Shown here one piece after another: positions 25,880 to 38,710 of a DNA stretch of 64,000 nucleotides (positions are counted from its first letter, which is position 1; every line of letters starts with the position of its first letter). This DNA comes from Erythroxylum novogranatense (Eukaryota; Streptophyta; Magnoliopsida; Malpighiales; Erythroxylaceae). The position numbers and the translations under genes are program-made. The DNA lies in NCBI GenBank assembly GCA_029891385.1, contig CM057225.1, forward strand, positions 72,251,387 through 72,315,386. Direction: 5' to 3'. Under the pieces are notes generated by a model. That model did no database searches and was not told the origin of the DNA. It worked only from the letters and a program-made list of their open reading frames with translations.

Positions 25880-26224
25880 ATTTCAAGAGAGTTCCATCAT
25901 CTTCTAGCAAATAGTAGTAGCCAAGTTTAATATATCTAACATCCTCTATTAAACTTAGCTTGATCATCCCGAGCATTTTTATTAACTTCAAGAACAAATT
26001 GATTTTGAGTGACTTTGTAAAAATATCTATCGTTTAATCTTCTAATGTACAATATTCAACCACAATTTCTTTATCTTTGATTAAGTCTCGAATATAATGA
26101 TGTCTGATATTAATGTGTTTGTTGCGATCACAAAAAAATGGATTCTTAGTTAAAGCAATTATTGATTTATTATCATAAAATATCTTTGTAGGAGCATCTT
26201 CTTGATGTTTTAGCTCTCTTAACA
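25880..26224 (-). pseudogene. Ty1/copia RNase H fragment, 3' part
   Basis: The - strand frame from 26225 reads LRELKHQEDAPTKIFYDNKS, then RNKHINIRHHYIRDL and EIVVEYC, typical of copia RNase H. After a frame change it continues IDIFTKSLKIN and the usual pol C terminus. The upstream part of the same domain is found at 31198-31383. The two were separated by the giant solo LTR. Confidence 0.85.
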
Positions 26225-27559
26225 TGTTAGACTCCGATCTTTGAGTGGAATTTAGAAATATTAAATGAACTTGAATGAGTGTGTTAGTATATGTATTGTG
26301 TTAAAGATGTATTTATGCTTAAAGGAAAATTGATGAGAAATAAGTGATTGGTTTTGATGACTTTGAAATTTGAGTAGAGTTGTATGTGTTATGAAAGTTA
26401 AAGTGAATGAGTTGACTGAAATGGAGTTGAAAAGCATGAAATAAATAGTGAAAGTGTGAGAATTTGAAGAGTTAAGAAGGTTGACTTTTTGGGGATAGAG
26501 AGTTAACTTTTTGATTTAGGCAGAATTTGAGAAAATGATCTTCATGAAACTTGTAGAATAGGTTGAAAGTTTTCTGTTGCTATAAAGTTTGATATTCTTC
26601 GATATCGGGATTGAAAGTTATGATCATTCAAAGTTAAGTATTATTTTGCTTTGTTTTGTGAAAATGTCCATAAGTGTACATTTAGGTGTACTGTGCTTTG
26701 AGGAAAATTATGTACTGATGTGGTATAAATTGAGTTAAGTGATCTATATGAAAGTTATAGAAGATTTTCCTAAATTTTCAATGATGTATCATATGTTAAT
26801 TGTGGATGTGAGAATTAGAAGATATGGAATTTGGAAGTTTGGATGTGGTATAGGATGACACATTTCTGGGCAGAAGTTTTGATTGCAAAATTGACCTAGT
26901 TAGAGGTTGAAATTGCCTTTACATTAAAGTTTTAGATTAAGTTCTGATCTTTCCATTGCTATAAAGTATGGAAATTTTGGGCTATGAAATAGGAAGTTAT
27001 GATTTTTACAAGTTGTTGTTACTGTTTAGCATGATCCATAGTGGACAGAAACTTTGATTAAAAAATTGACTCCCTTAGAGGTCAAATTGTTTTTTCTGTC
27101 ATTCTTGAAAGTTGTAGGTTGCATTTTAATCTTTGTATTGATATAAAATATGACATTTTTGGACCTTGGAGTTGAAAGATAGAAATTTTCGAAGTTGAGT
27201 TACTATTTAGGGAGACTTAAATTGGACAGAAACTTTGAGTGAGATTTTGACAACTTTAGAGATGGAATTGGTTTTCGAGATCTCATGGAAGTTGTAGAGC
27301 TTCCTTTTATCTTTCTTTTGATACCAAGTTTGTGAATTTTAGACTTATGTGTAAAAATTTATGATGTTTTCAAGTTTTGGTACTGTTTATGAGGAGCTTG
27401 TCGATCGATCACCTTGGAGTGAACGTCTGACCCCTTAGAGACTGAACTTGTTTTTAAGTCCTTCATAAAAGTTGTAGAGCTGTCTTTTATCTTTCCATTG
27501 GTACCAAGTTTGCAATTTTTGAAGTTATGGGTCAAAAGTTATGGATGTTAGAAGTTGGG

Positions 27560-27775
27560 GATCGGGTCAGCAAGGGGGCGAACGCCTAGTGCTCGTCCGC
27601 TCTCTCGTCTGCTCAGCGCTCAGCCGCTCAGTGCTCGTCCACTCAGCTCTCTAGGCCATTCAGCGCTCGTCCGCTCTTTTGACCGCTCAGCGCTTGTCCT
27701 CTCTTTTGATCGCTTAGCGCTCGTCCGCTCAACGCTCGGCCGCTCAGTGCTCGGCCGTTCAGCACGCGCGACTGA
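27560..27775 (+). repeat. CG-rich minisatellite in giant LTR copy 1
   Basis: About ten to twelve irregular units related to ccgctcagcgctcgt, with palindromic cores such as agcgct and cggccg. It stands out sharply from AT-rich surroundings. The homologous place in copy 2 (near 42300-42360) lacks the array. Confidence 0.85.
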
Positions 27776-29689
27776 TTTTCTGATTCAACCTCCCTTCACT
27801 TTTTTTATCATAACTTTTTTGTTCGACCTCCGATTGACCTGATTTTTGAAGCGTTGGATTCCTAAGACATCCCTCTATCTGTCCATGGAAAAAATTGTGG
27901 AGTTTTGAGACTAAATTGTTGATTTAGTCAAAGTGAGTTGGGAAATCTTTTAAACATGGTTCAGTATTTTGGTGAATTCTTGATCTGTGGAGATCCAGTT
28001 GAGTTGATTCTTATTGTAAAATAAAATAGAGACATGGGGCTACAAGTCAAATGAAGGAAGTGAATTTTAATTTAGCCCCTAAGACTTTCAATTTCTGAAT
28101 TGAAGTCGGGTTTAGTGTTCAGTCTTGGATTAGTAAGAGCTGAAAGTATTTTGGCTATAACTTTTGCTCTAGTTATCCAAATGTGGTGATTCTTAATTTG
28201 TATTAAAATAGAAAGATAGGGCTAAAATTTTTCTCAAGGAAGTGAATTTTAATTCAGTCTCTAAGAATGTAAATTTTTGGATGGAATTAAAGTGCTGGAA
28301 AATGTTTTAGCATAATGATAGTCTGAATTGTTTGGACTATAACTTTTGGAGTAGTGCACCAAATTAAATAATTTTGGTGGATTTATGAAATTAAGACAAG
28401 GAGGAACATCTCTCTAGAAGGAAGTTTTGACAAATTCCTTCATTTTGATGGTGATAAAAATGCCCTAAAGTAAGCATGAATTGAAATAAAGTTCAGGGGT
28501 AATTTTGGAATATCACTTAAAGAGTTAAGATTTTAGGCTTATATGGAAGGGTAATATGGTAATTTGTCATTCATTAAATGACTTGGAATGAGGGCTATCG
28601 TATTTAAGTTGGAGCAGCCGAAACCTTAGAGGAAAAGAACAAAATGAAAGAAGGAATAAGAAGAGAGGAAGAATGAGAGCTTCGGTGGAGAATAAGAAAG
28701 GGGGAAAAGCTAGGGTTTTGGATTTCATGGGTCTTCAAGCAAGCTTTTTAATTTGTTTCAAGAGAAAAAGGTGGAAGAGCATGGGAGCCTCCTAAGGAAC
28801 CAAGGGAATCCAAAAATGGTGGAGGTTGAAGGTAAGAGAAAATTTTGATTTGTTAAATTGTGATGAGATTTAGGTTTATTTGGCTTAAGATTAGTATGGG
28901 TTTGTGAATTCTTAAGTTAATTTTGAGGATTATGTCTATTGTGATGTTGAATTTGGGTGAATTTAGTTTAGGGTATTTTTACTTGGATGAGAGAAAGAAG
29001 TAATGGAGAAATTGATGCTTGGGACAAAGTTCTAGCATGAAAATGAGGTGGGTAATATGGTTATATTTCGAATTATAAGTTGATTATGAATTTTCAAAAA
29101 TTCAAGAAGTGAAATGTTTTGCAAAATTATTGTTTATGTTTTCAAACAAATAAAGAAAAGAAGTATTGAATTGTATTGTTTTCCTGATGCTTTGGAAAAA
29201 TGATTATAAGTTTTAAATGATTTTGATAAATTAAGGAAATTTCGAAATTATGAAAAATGTTATAAAGATTAGATTTATTGTTTCTAATGATTTTGAATAA
29301 ATTGTTAAAATTTCTGAAATTCTTTATGCTTGAAGGATTTTATTAATTATGAAATTGATACATTTATTACATCTATTATTTATGAATGATTTTGATGAAT
29401 TATCAAAAGTGTTGCATTCTTTGTTTATGAATGATTGTGAATCGAATATGATTTTGATTGTTATGTGATTGATTGATGGATTGAGTTTGCATTTAAATTA
29501 CCATATGAATTTATGTGAATGTGTGAATGACAATGTGTCTAGTACGACACGATATGAAACTATGAAAAGTTCAGTTTCCAAATATGTCTTCAGGCAATTT
29601 GTTTTTCAAGTATTACTTATGTGTTAAGTGGGTTTGGTTAGGTCTCATAAGTCGAGTTAGTGCACTATCTCTTTCTTTTTAAAGGCTTC

Positions 29690-29840
29690 TCCCGCCTACC
29701 TGCTAGTGGCACTGGAGCTCCGATTTTGGACTCCCATAAGTTTACGGCTACACTGGACCGCTATGCGGGAAAGTGTAGTATGTTCTATTCACGGTTGCAC
29801 AGGATCGCTACGCAGGAATGTGCAGTACGTTCCATTTTGG
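29690..29840 (+). repeat. Two-copy repeat in giant LTR copy 1
   Basis: Two similar units around ggaccgctatgcgggaaagtg and ggatcgctacgcaggaatgtg, followed by agta.gttc. Related units are recognisable in copy 2 near 40200-40270. Confidence 0.7.
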
Positions 29841-31197
29841 ACCGACCCAAACCATTTTGATGTGCTTATGTGTTTTTGATTTTGTTTGTGATGCATTTAT
29901 GTTTTAAAATTTTTTCGTGATTTGTGAAGAATTTGAAGATTTTGAGAAATGATAAATTGTGAATTTTCTGCCGTGAAATTACTTGAAATTGTTTATGAAT
30001 GATTTGAAAAGTTTGAAGAATAAGCTTTCGATAAATTTCCTACTGTGAGATTTTTATAAAATGGAAAAAGTAAAAAAAATGATTTCTGCTTATTATTCTA
30101 TTTATAAACATGTTATCCACGAGCTGTCAAGCTCACCCCCCTTCCATTCCCATCTCCAGGTATCGAGTAGGAGATCGGATGAAAGAGAGTCAAGAAATTT
30201 TGTTCGATTTTGCATGTCTTGTAGTTATGAAATTTTGGGATTTTTTTGTATAGGTTTTGTATAAGGCTTGAATTGCCCATTAATGTATTACAAGCAGTTA
30301 TTTCAGGATGTATGTGAATTACGAAATTGTGTATAAAATTGAGTATGATGTATTTGATTTTTGGGAATTGTGTATTGAATTGATTTATGAGTATGACTGT
30401 ATATAAACGGGATTGGGTGTGATATGGATTCCGGATGGGAGGTCCGATGACACTGATTTGTGATTAAGTATTATGGAAGTGTTATAGGTATAGAAATGTG
30501 TTTGATTGTGATTGGATTCCAGACGGGAGGTCCGATGATTCTGAGTTGTGTTTGGGAATTATAGAAGTGAGTTTTAAAAACTATTTACAGGTTTGGGTTT
30601 CGTAAAATACAGCCATTATGCTGCCCAATTTTTGGTTCAGATGGAGATAGAATAAGAATAAGAGTTTGTTAAAGATGAGATTGAGAAATTGTATGTTAAG
30701 AAGCTTAATATGAATTGAGATTTGTATAAGGATTAATTTCCAAAAGTGGAAATTATTTGTTTTGATTTGAATGAGATTAAATAAAGATGAAAAAAATGGA
30801 AAAGAAAGAAAAGAAAGAAAGAAAAAATTTATACCGTTTCGGTTTGGTTAGAGTAAATGTCTTATGGGTTTCCAACACGATAGTTTGCTACGTTATTTGT
30901 ATTAGGATGTCGGAGTTAAGTTTTCGTTCTTAAGTGATTCATTTTTGTAAATCCGAGCCTTCGATTTCGTATTTGATTCTGATTTGCTTTCGCTTTGTGC
31001 TTTGTTTTGGTTCTGATTTGATTTGTGATTTATCTTTGCATTTCGCTTCCTTTGTATCTGAGTTTTCGATTCAACTCTTTCGCTTATGTTTGGCCCACTT
31101 TGGGTTTTCCGATCCGTATGATTTGTTCCACCACTTTACTTTCGTTTCGTTTTTCGTTTTTCGGGTTGGGATCCGGTTCCGAGATTGGGTCCCAACA

Positions 31198-31383
31198 TAA
31201 CATCTTCCATAACCAAATTGCTTAAGTAGCACAACTTGTGGGTACTATATACTCTACCTCTGTTGTTAAAAGGGCAACTACTTATTGCTTCTTAAAGTAC
31301 TAAGAAAAGAAACCTGATTAAAGAGGAAAAGCATAACCCAAAGTACTTGTTCAAGTTTTAGTGTCACCTCTGCAATCACTTTC
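31198..31383 (-). pseudogene. Ty1/copia RNase H fragment, 5' part
   Basis: The - strand, with stops, reads like the SDxxGDTxTxxSTxGYAF, then TEVEYI, segment of copia RNase H and joins in order to the piece ending at 26224. Its right edge is the start of copia A at 31384, which therefore inserted into, or recombined with, this older copia. Confidence 0.7.
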
Positions 31384-33459
31384 TGTTGGAGTTATATAAA
31401 TATAGTGCCCTAGAAAGCAAGTGTATTTACATGTACCTTAATCTTCTTCAGTTACAGTTTTGTAATGGAAATATTTATTAATAAAATAAAAGAGCTTGGT
31501 TTTAATGAGCATTATATATCTAGTCATAAGGTGTCAAGGTTCTTTTGTAAGTAATATACATATACATAGAGATGTATGAAAAACATGTATATTATTAGAA
31601 TCTAAATTAATGGATTCACAGTTGAATAATCAAGTTGGTTGGTTGATTATGGTTTAGACTGTAGTGTTGCGATTTATCTCCATGTAAGTAAAGGAGTTTA
31701 CTTCAAGGGAATGATGAGTTTCATAACATGATAGTAGTTGACTATCGATAATGGCACTATTAAATGAATCTGGAATCAAGTATGTTTTCAAGAATAAAGT
31801 GGGCCGTTACTTTAATCTTAAAACATACAACTTAAGCAATCGCTTATTATGAACCACAATCTTGATGAGTGGTGAACTCGTATGTGGTTCATTATAATTC
31901 TTGATATGATCGGAATAGATTTTTACAGAGTATTAATCTAGTGTCTTCATGTTGGAATTATCAATTGAAACATCTATCAGGGAATATTCACTCAAATAAA
32001 GAGTTTATAGTGATATCATCACTTTTCGATGTTTTAAGGAGATTTGGTGATTAAACTAGCGCCAGTAGTTTGAGGACTAGCTACCCATCAAGTCTTAACA
32101 CTAAGATGAGATCTTGTATGTTAATCACCATATAAAGTAAAACGGGAGATCTAGAAGGAAAAACCAATATAAGGACAAAATGGTAATTTTATCCTTTGTT
32201 GTGCTAATGGCTATAGTAAGGTCTAAATAGGGTTTGCAATTGGACATAAAATATGTGTTCTCATAATATTTAATAATTCAAGAGTTCAACTAATTATCTT
32301 TAGTGGAATGACATTTAGTTAATAAGCTAGAATTAATTTAGGGCTCATTGGAGCTTGAATTATCAAAGTCCAATAAGATTCTCCACTTAGCTTCAAGGAA
32401 GGTTATCAAGCTAAGTAAGAAATAAATGGAGGTTTTAGAAGCCCATAATTGAATGTTGGGCTTGCACTAATTAATGGTTAATTAGAAGCCCAAATGTTCA
32501 TTTAGAAATGGGCTAGACTTTGGTTTAATGTAATTGATTAGTTAATTATATTAAAAAAAATTTAAAGAAAGGAGTAGAAATTTAGGTTTTAATAGACTGA
32601 TTGTGAAGCTGCACATTTGATATTAAACTGCTAAATACAGATGGTCCTTATTATGGTTTATCATCATTAAATGGAGTTATGAACTTACCATTAAATGGTT
32701 TAATGGTTATCTTTTAATGTTATCATATAACCTATTATCATTCATTGGATTAAAGAAGACAGATGTGCATTGGATGGACTATCTTCCTTCTTCCATCTTC
32801 CAAAACCAAAATTGGTAAGTCATATTTAGGTTCATAGTCTTTTCATATAGCCACCTTTAAGATAAATGAGAAGAGTCTCATTTATTGGCTACTTGATGAT
32901 TGATTAAAGCAAGAAGTGATGTATTGGATGCTATTCTCTTCTTCCATTCCATGCATAACCAAAATTGAGTGTGTAAGAAAGTGTTCTTGCATGGTTTAAC
33001 TATCTCTCTCTCCTTTCATACATGAGTGAGCCAAAATTTGTAAGAGAAGAGTCTCATTTTTGGTTCATTTCTTCTAAGAAAATCTCCTCCAAACATTTCT
33101 TCTCCTTTCCCACCAAAGGATTTTATTAACCAAGTTGTCCTGGAAGAATAAGAGGTAAATAAAATTGGTTGAGGATACATCAATAAGGAGAGGATAGATT
33201 GACAAAGAAAAGGATTCAAAATCAAAGGCTTTGGATACAAGAAGAAGGAGAGGATAACGCAGCGAGGTATTAAAGCTGTACCGTAGGAGTTGGTAATATC
33301 ACTATCTTGTTTATGTTTAATATTATCCTTATACCATATCATGTATAAATTGGCATGATGATTTGGATATATTGCTTTCACTGCAAATAAGATTTCTACA
33401 AAGTTTTGAAATCTACCAGTTCTCCAAATATGGTATGCTTTCTTTTCCTAATCCAACAA
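31384..33459 (+). repeat. 5' LTR of copia A (2,076 bp)
   Basis: TGTTGGAGTTAT...AATCCAACA, ending one base before the primer-binding site. It is clearly homologous, in inverted orientation, to the LTR at 48386-53679 once the solo LTR there is removed (about 2.09 kb). Confidence 0.88.
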
Positions 33460-33460
33460 T

Positions 33461-33473
33461 TGGTATCAGAGCT
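33461..33473 (+). promoter_or_regulatory. Primer-binding site of copia A
   Basis: ttggtatcagagc, complementary to the 3' end of plant initiator methionine tRNA, as usual in Ty1/copia elements. Confidence 0.9.
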
Positions 33474-34962
33474 AGTTTCTATTCGGTTCCTATATGGTTG
33501 ATGCATGGGTTGGCAATCATTTTTTGTATGCTGCTTATTTTTATGTGATAGAAATATATATGGTGTATGTGTTGCTCTTTTGGCTGTCCATAGAAGTTAA
33601 ATTTACCATGTAAGATTTCTTCATTTGTTTGTAATAAGGAGGGTGGTCTATCATCACCATGTTTCCTCCTTGGCTTCATTTTGTTGTTTTCTTTGATTTT
33701 ATAATGTACAAATTGATGTAATGATGAAGATGAAGCAGCCATGGATTGAAGAAATGGAGAGGTAAAGGTTTCGATGTATCCTTTCGTGTATTGACATAGT
33801 TTTGGTTTTGTGAAAACAAAGATGCTGAAATTTTGTTTCAGTGAATCTAGTTTCGGTTTTTAATGTAAAAACAAGTGCTGGATTTTTGTTTCAAGGAATC
33901 ATGTTTCAGTTTTGATAAAATACTAATTGCTAGTTTTTTGTTTTAATGGAATGCGTTTCGGTTTTAATGAAAATAAGTGCTGGAATTTTTTGTCATGACA
34001 AAGATTCGGTTTTATGAAAATCTAATGCTAGAATTTTTATTTTCAAAGTAAGAAAATTCGATTGTTATAAATGCCATTACATTTTATTTACCTAATGGGC
34101 CAGATCATATGAGCGAAGAGTTCGAAGCGGAAGGTCCAAGTCCAAAAACAATATTTTGGGCCTAAAAGAGTTGTAATTATTTTTATGTTTCTAGGATGGA
34201 CAATCAAAAGTGGCTTAATTAGTTCATGTGATAAATGAAGAAATGAATGCAAATAATATGTGATATTATGTGATTGCATGTCCTTTAGAAAATTGCCAAC
34301 CCTAGGCCTTGCCATGCATTCATTATGTATGAGATATATAATGAAACAATATAGGATGGATAATAAATTGCATCTAGACAAGATGGTATTTAAAACTTAA
34401 AGCCCAAAAAGATTAAGTGGGAGAGAATGCTTATGTGAGAGTTCACGGTCTCCAAATGATGGCTCATTTACATTTGGTGAAGTGTTACTCCCTATTGGAG
34501 GGCATTAATCCTAGATCTTGCATGGATTTGGTCTCCTTAAGAATAAGTCCACTTATTGGTAGCAAATGTGACCTCCCACTGAGGCATGGTTTGTAAGTAT
34601 CTTTAGTGAACGAATCAAATGGTTAAACACTTAACATTTTTTATCAATAAACTGCCCACCATAGCTCTATTGATAAAAGTATGGACTAAATTATAACGCT
34701 TCTCAAAAAGTTGGGCATGAGATGCTTGGTAGCTTTTTGAGTAGGAGGGTCCTAGTTTTTCTTTTAATGGATAAGATGGTTCACTGTCACTTAGGTTGTT
34801 ATAGATAAGAAAAATAACCATCGTATAATATTTTAATTTTTAAGTTTTGTTAAATCTATCATCATGCATACATGCATTATGATTTTATACAAAGTTCTAA
34901 TATTGTTGACTAGTATGCTCATGTTTAAATAATTTATATTTTCAGACATTATCATCCACAAA
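33474..34962 (+). other. Untranslated leader of copia A
   Basis: About 1.5 kb between the primer-binding site and gag. It carries an 87-codon frame on the - strand (33742-33479) that is also open in copy B. Otherwise it holds runs of repeated gttttgatgaaa-like phrases at 33790-34050 and no sense-strand gene. Confidence 0.65.
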
Positions 34963-35783
34963 ATGAATCCACTCACCCTGCTCTTGATAAATAACAAATT
35001 GGAAAATGAATCCAATTTTAATAAATGGAGACATAACCTTGACATTGTTCTTCAATATGAACGTATTTTATGGGCGTTAACTGAAAATAAGCCTACACCT
35101 CTGGGTGGAGATTCAACTCCTGAAATAGTCCAACAATATGAGCATTGGTAGAATGTTGATAAGACTACTAATTTTTATATTTTGGCTTCTATCAGCGACA
35201 TGTTGCAAAAGCAAATTGCTTATATGAAAACTACTAGTTCAATGGTCCATTACCTGCATGAGATGTTTGGTGGAGGACTAGGTCTGCAAGAGTGAAAGCT
35301 ATCCAAACCTTTCATAAACTTAGACAGAAACTTGGTGAACCGGTGTGGGATTACATGATGAAGGTAATGTCTGCGGTCACTAAGGCTAAGATGCTTGGGG
35401 CAGATATGGATGCAGACACACAGATGATTATTATCATCAATAGCTTAAACTCTTCTTTGCAGCAGCTTAAGTTGGACTATGAGCTCAATAGCAAGGATTA
35501 CACCTTGGGTGAGTTGATGAATACCCTCCAAAGCATAAAGGAGATATTGAATATCATGGCTCATAGGTCCGAAGTTAATGTAGCATCTTCTTCTAAGCCC
35601 AAGGGTAAGGGCAAGCAGAAGAAGAAGGGTCCAATGAAAAAGAAGGCCCAAACAGGGGTCAAGGCCAAACCCATGAAAAAGAAGGCCAAAGAGAACATTA
35701 AAGAAAAGTGTTTCCACTATGATGAGATGGACCATTGGAAAAAAAACTGTCCAGTCTACCTTGAGTCACTCAAAAGCAAATAA
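34963..35783 (+). pseudogene. copia A gag, broken
   Basis: Capsid/nucleocapsid precursor. Starts MNPLTLLLINNKLENESNFN, a normal copia gag opening with the KW.N.LD.L.YE pattern. A TAG at 35149 and a frame change near 35285 interrupt it. The second half (35292-35783) holds the Lys-rich tail and the zinc knuckle CFHYDEMDHWKKNC, in which the second Cys of CCHC is Tyr. Confidence 0.85.
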
Positions 35784-35799
35784 GGTATGGGTTTCCTAA

Positions 35800-37212
35800 G
35801 TTTGTTAGGAATTAAAAATGTGGCAGATTTATCTGTTTCTTGGATATTAGATTCAGGAGCTAGCAACCATGTTTGCAATTCTTTACAGGGGTTCCAGTAA
35901 AGGAGAAGACTACTTAAAGGCCAGTTTCAAGTCAAGATAGCAGATGGTTCCTATGTTTCAGTAGAATCAGTGGGAGTAGTTATCTTGGACTTTCCTAGTG
36001 GTCATAGGTTATATTTGGAGGATGTTTATTACATGTCAATGATTGTAAGGAACATGATTTTTGTTTTTTGTCTAATAAAATCTAGTTATTCCTTATATTT
36101 TGGAAAAGTTGTTTCAATATATAAGAGTAATGATTTTTATTTGTGATGCGATAATTAAACAGGGATTGTTCTTTATAGAACCTATGTCAGGCTCACTAAA
36201 CACCACATAATTGATAAAACCAAGACAATCCAATGACTCTAGCATTAATTCAAAATATCTTTGGCACTTAAGAATGGGTCATATCAATCAGAAAAGACTT
36301 GACAAGTTAGTAAAGGATAGGATCCTTATGGGCTTGGATAGTGATCCGTTACCCACCTGTGAATCTTGTATTAAAGGAAAAATGACAAAAGCCTTATTTC
36401 CTTATAAAGAAAATAGATCTGAGTCCATGTTGGACCTGGTACATACTGACGTGTATGGGCCTATGAACGTTCAAGCTAGAGGAGGTTATGAATATTTCAT
36501 AACCTTTATAGATGATTACTCAAGACATGGCTATTTGTATTTGATGCATAAAAAGAGTGAATCTTTTGAAAAGTTCAAAGAATTCAAAGCTGAAGCTAAG
36601 AAGGAACTAGGCAAGCCATTAAAACAACTTCAATTGGATCGAGGCGGTGAGTACTTATCTGGAGAGTTCCAACAATATTTAATTGACAATGGAATTGTTT
36701 CTAATTTTTCAGCTCCTTGAACACCTCAACAGAATGGTGTAGCTGAGAGGAGAAATAAGACTCTATTGGAAATGGTAAGATCAATGATGTCCTATGCTAG
36801 CCTTCCAGAATCATTATGGAGATATGCCATACAAACGACAACATATCTTCTTAATTTTGTTCCATCCAAATCGGTGCCTAAAACATCTAGGGAGTTGTGG
36901 ACTGGCCGAGTACCTTCATTGAGGCACTTAAGAACTTGAGGCTATCCAACCCATGTTCTAAAGTCTGAATCCACAAAGATGGAATAAAGGTTAGAAGTAT
37001 ATTTGTTTGTAGGATATGCTATGGGAACTCAAGGGTATTATTTTTACAGTCCTCCGGATAGGAAGGTATTTATGTCAACAAATATGACCTTCTTAGAAGA
37101 AGAGTTTGTGAGAAATCACAAAGGAAGATGTGAATTAGTACTAAAGGGGTTAGTTATTTCATCCAAACCAAGAGTTGATATGGATATTGAAGTAAATCAC
37201 TTGTTAATATAG
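35800..37212 (+). pseudogene. copia A pol: protease and integrase, broken
   Basis: Protease motif WILDSGASNHVC at about 35840. Integrase from about 36211, with the zinc-binding HLRMGH...CESCIKGK and the catalytic D, D and E (in HTDVYGP, LDRGGEYLS, and NGVAERRNKTL). In-frame stops occur after the protease active site (about 35900) and at about 36718, 36940 and 36985. The frame ends with the copia GYYFYSPPDRKV and MSTNMTFLEEEF motifs and stops at 37212; no reverse transcriptase follows on this strand. Confidence 0.85.
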
Positions 37213-37229
37213 AATTCATGTATAGCATA

Positions 37230-38389
37230 TGAAATACACAAAAAGGGGGTTTGAATTGTGTAAACTTTTCGAGAATACAAAAACCTTTGATATTTCTTAA
37301 AAAGAACTTTTTCAACTATCAAATAAATACCAAAAATGTTATACTAAAGTAGCTACGTATTTAAATCGCAAATAACTTTTATATACTTGTCTAACAACAA
37401 GAAAAATTCAAATGTAAGGTTAGAAAATAGATGTTGCGATTTTATACTAGTTCACCCCAAACCTTGGGCTACATTCAGTCCTCAAAGTTCGTTCTGAGAT
37501 TTTACTATACTTCTTCAATTTTACAAGTATTCTTTTCTTCCTTTCTAGAGCCTCTTTAGGTCTCTTACACAAAGTATTCTTTCTGCTATCTTAGCCTCTC
37601 CAGGCTCTTAGCCTTTTCTTTCTCTCACTAGAAAGATATTGTGAGCTTTTTGTTACAGTAGAGTTTGCTCTCTTATATCGCACTTTGAATACAAAATTTT
37701 TCTTTGTAAGTAAAAACTTGAAAGCTAAAAGTTTAAAGTTGAAAAGTTATTCAGTCTTCGATTACGACTAGTATTTATAGCCTTGAAAAGTTATTCAGTC
37801 TTCGACTACAACTAGTATTTATAGCCTAAGTTTGCAACTGCTTCTTGATAACTTCTTCTTGTTTCTTGTAGAAATTGTTATTTAGTTGAGTTCTGTAACT
37901 AACTCCAACTAACTAATTGTCCGACGTACTTAAAGTATCTTCATCTCTGTATCATCTGTGTTTTTCTTATTTTTTGTGTTTTCGCTTTTTTGTGTTTTCG
38001 CTTCTTCTGTGTTTTTCGTTTCTTCTGTGTTTTCGCTTCTTCTATGTATTGTACTTCTTCTATGTTTTGTTTCTTCTGTGTTTTTCTGCTTCTTTTGTAT
38101 TTTTTGCTTCTTTTATGTTTGTGCTTCTTTTGTGTTTTATGCTTCTTCTGTGTTTTCACTTCTTCTGTGTTTTCCCGCTTCTTTTGTGTTTTCTGCTTCT
38201 TTTGTGTTTTCGTTTCTTTTGTGTTTTGCGCTTCTTCTGTGTTTTTCTTCTTCTGTGTTTTTCGCTTCTTCTGTGTTTTGCTTCTTCTGCACGCTTAATA
38301 CACTTATCAAAATAGTTCATTTATTTCTAACTTTATTATTATTTGATTGTCACCAAAATTAATAGATGTGAAGTCTTCTTGACTTAACA
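37230..38389 (-). repeat. 3' LTR of the Sirevirus-like element
   Basis: The - strand begins TGTTAAGTCAAGAAG next to the polypurine tract and seems to end CCCCCTTTTTGTGTATTTCA at 37230, about 1.16 kb. The start is well supported by the tract; the end is chosen from a TG on the + strand and is less certain. Confidence 0.6.
37950..38290. repeat. Minisatellite in the Sirevirus LTR
   Basis: Roughly 18-20 units of about 17 bp like cttcttctgtgttttcg. The array produces long spurious frames in several phases on both strands that are not genes. It lies in the part of the LTR expected to hold U3. Confidence 0.9.
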
Positions 38390-38390
38390 A

Positions 38391-38405
38391 TCTCCCCCTT
38401 TTTGA
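38391..38405 (-). promoter_or_regulatory. Polypurine tract of the Sirevirus-like element
   Basis: The - strand reads AAAAAGGGGGAGA directly before the LTR start, the site that primes plus-strand synthesis. It is preceded by TTATCATC, a context often seen in Sirevirus-like elements. Confidence 0.75.
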
Positions 38406-38710
38406 TGATAACAAATAATCATAATTTTAGAAAGATAAAAGTGAATAAACGAATATTAGTCAAATGATGAATAAGACAACAACAAAAATGCACATGCATA
38501 TATGAGATACACATATGACAAAAAAAACTTGTAGTTGATACTATCTTCTTTTCTTGTCATTGATCTCCCCATATACTATCTGTCTTCTACTTCTGCTCTT
38601 CTCCCTCTATTTGTTATTAATCAAAAACTTTATCGAAGATGCTTCATGATTTCAGAAAACATTTTTTGCATATTAGTGTGGATCAACTTAAGGTATTCTT
38701 TAATAGAAAC

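Larger units (their letters stand above)
26225..31197 (+). mobile_element. Giant solo LTR, 4,973 bp (family 2, copy 1)
   Basis: It begins TGTTAGACTCCGATC and ends GATTGGGTCCCAACA, with near-inverted termini, and is bounded by a perfect 5-bp duplication TAACA (26220-26224 and 31198-31202). It disrupts a copia RNase H domain whose two halves abut when it is removed. No internal coding domain and no internal repeat of its own ends were found, hence solo LTR rather than whole element. A second, inverted copy with its own target duplication is at 38964-43295. A TATTTAA at 28601 followed by a purine-rich leader is a candidate promoter. Confidence 0.85.
31384..37229 (+). mobile_element. Ty1/copia element A, 5' LTR to integrase, 3' truncated
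   Basis: Order on the + strand: LTR (31384-33459), primer-binding site, about 1.5-kb leader, gag, protease and integrase. Reverse transcriptase, RNase H and the 3' LTR are missing; sequence changes at about 37230 into the LTR of an oppositely oriented Sirevirus-like element. Frames carry several stops. An inverted copy of the same family (element B) is at 46128-53679. Confidence 0.88.

Noticed and set aside
27555..27842. Ser/Arg-rich 95-codon frame and a CRISPR-like look of the repeats
   Set aside because: The repeats are irregular, contiguous minisatellite units inside a plant LTR, without constant repeats and unique spacers.
26225..31197. Complete LTR retrotransposon with two LTRs instead of a solo LTR
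   Set aside because: I could not find the end sequences repeated inside, nor any primer-binding site, polypurine tract or coding domain; the shorter second copy shows the same single-unit structure. A self-alignment would settle it.
37917..38362. Long Cys/Phe-rich or Lys/Arg-rich reading frames of 72-134 codons on both strands
   Set aside because: They are products of the 17-bp minisatellite (cttcttctgtgttttcg) being open in several frames; no domain and no independent support.
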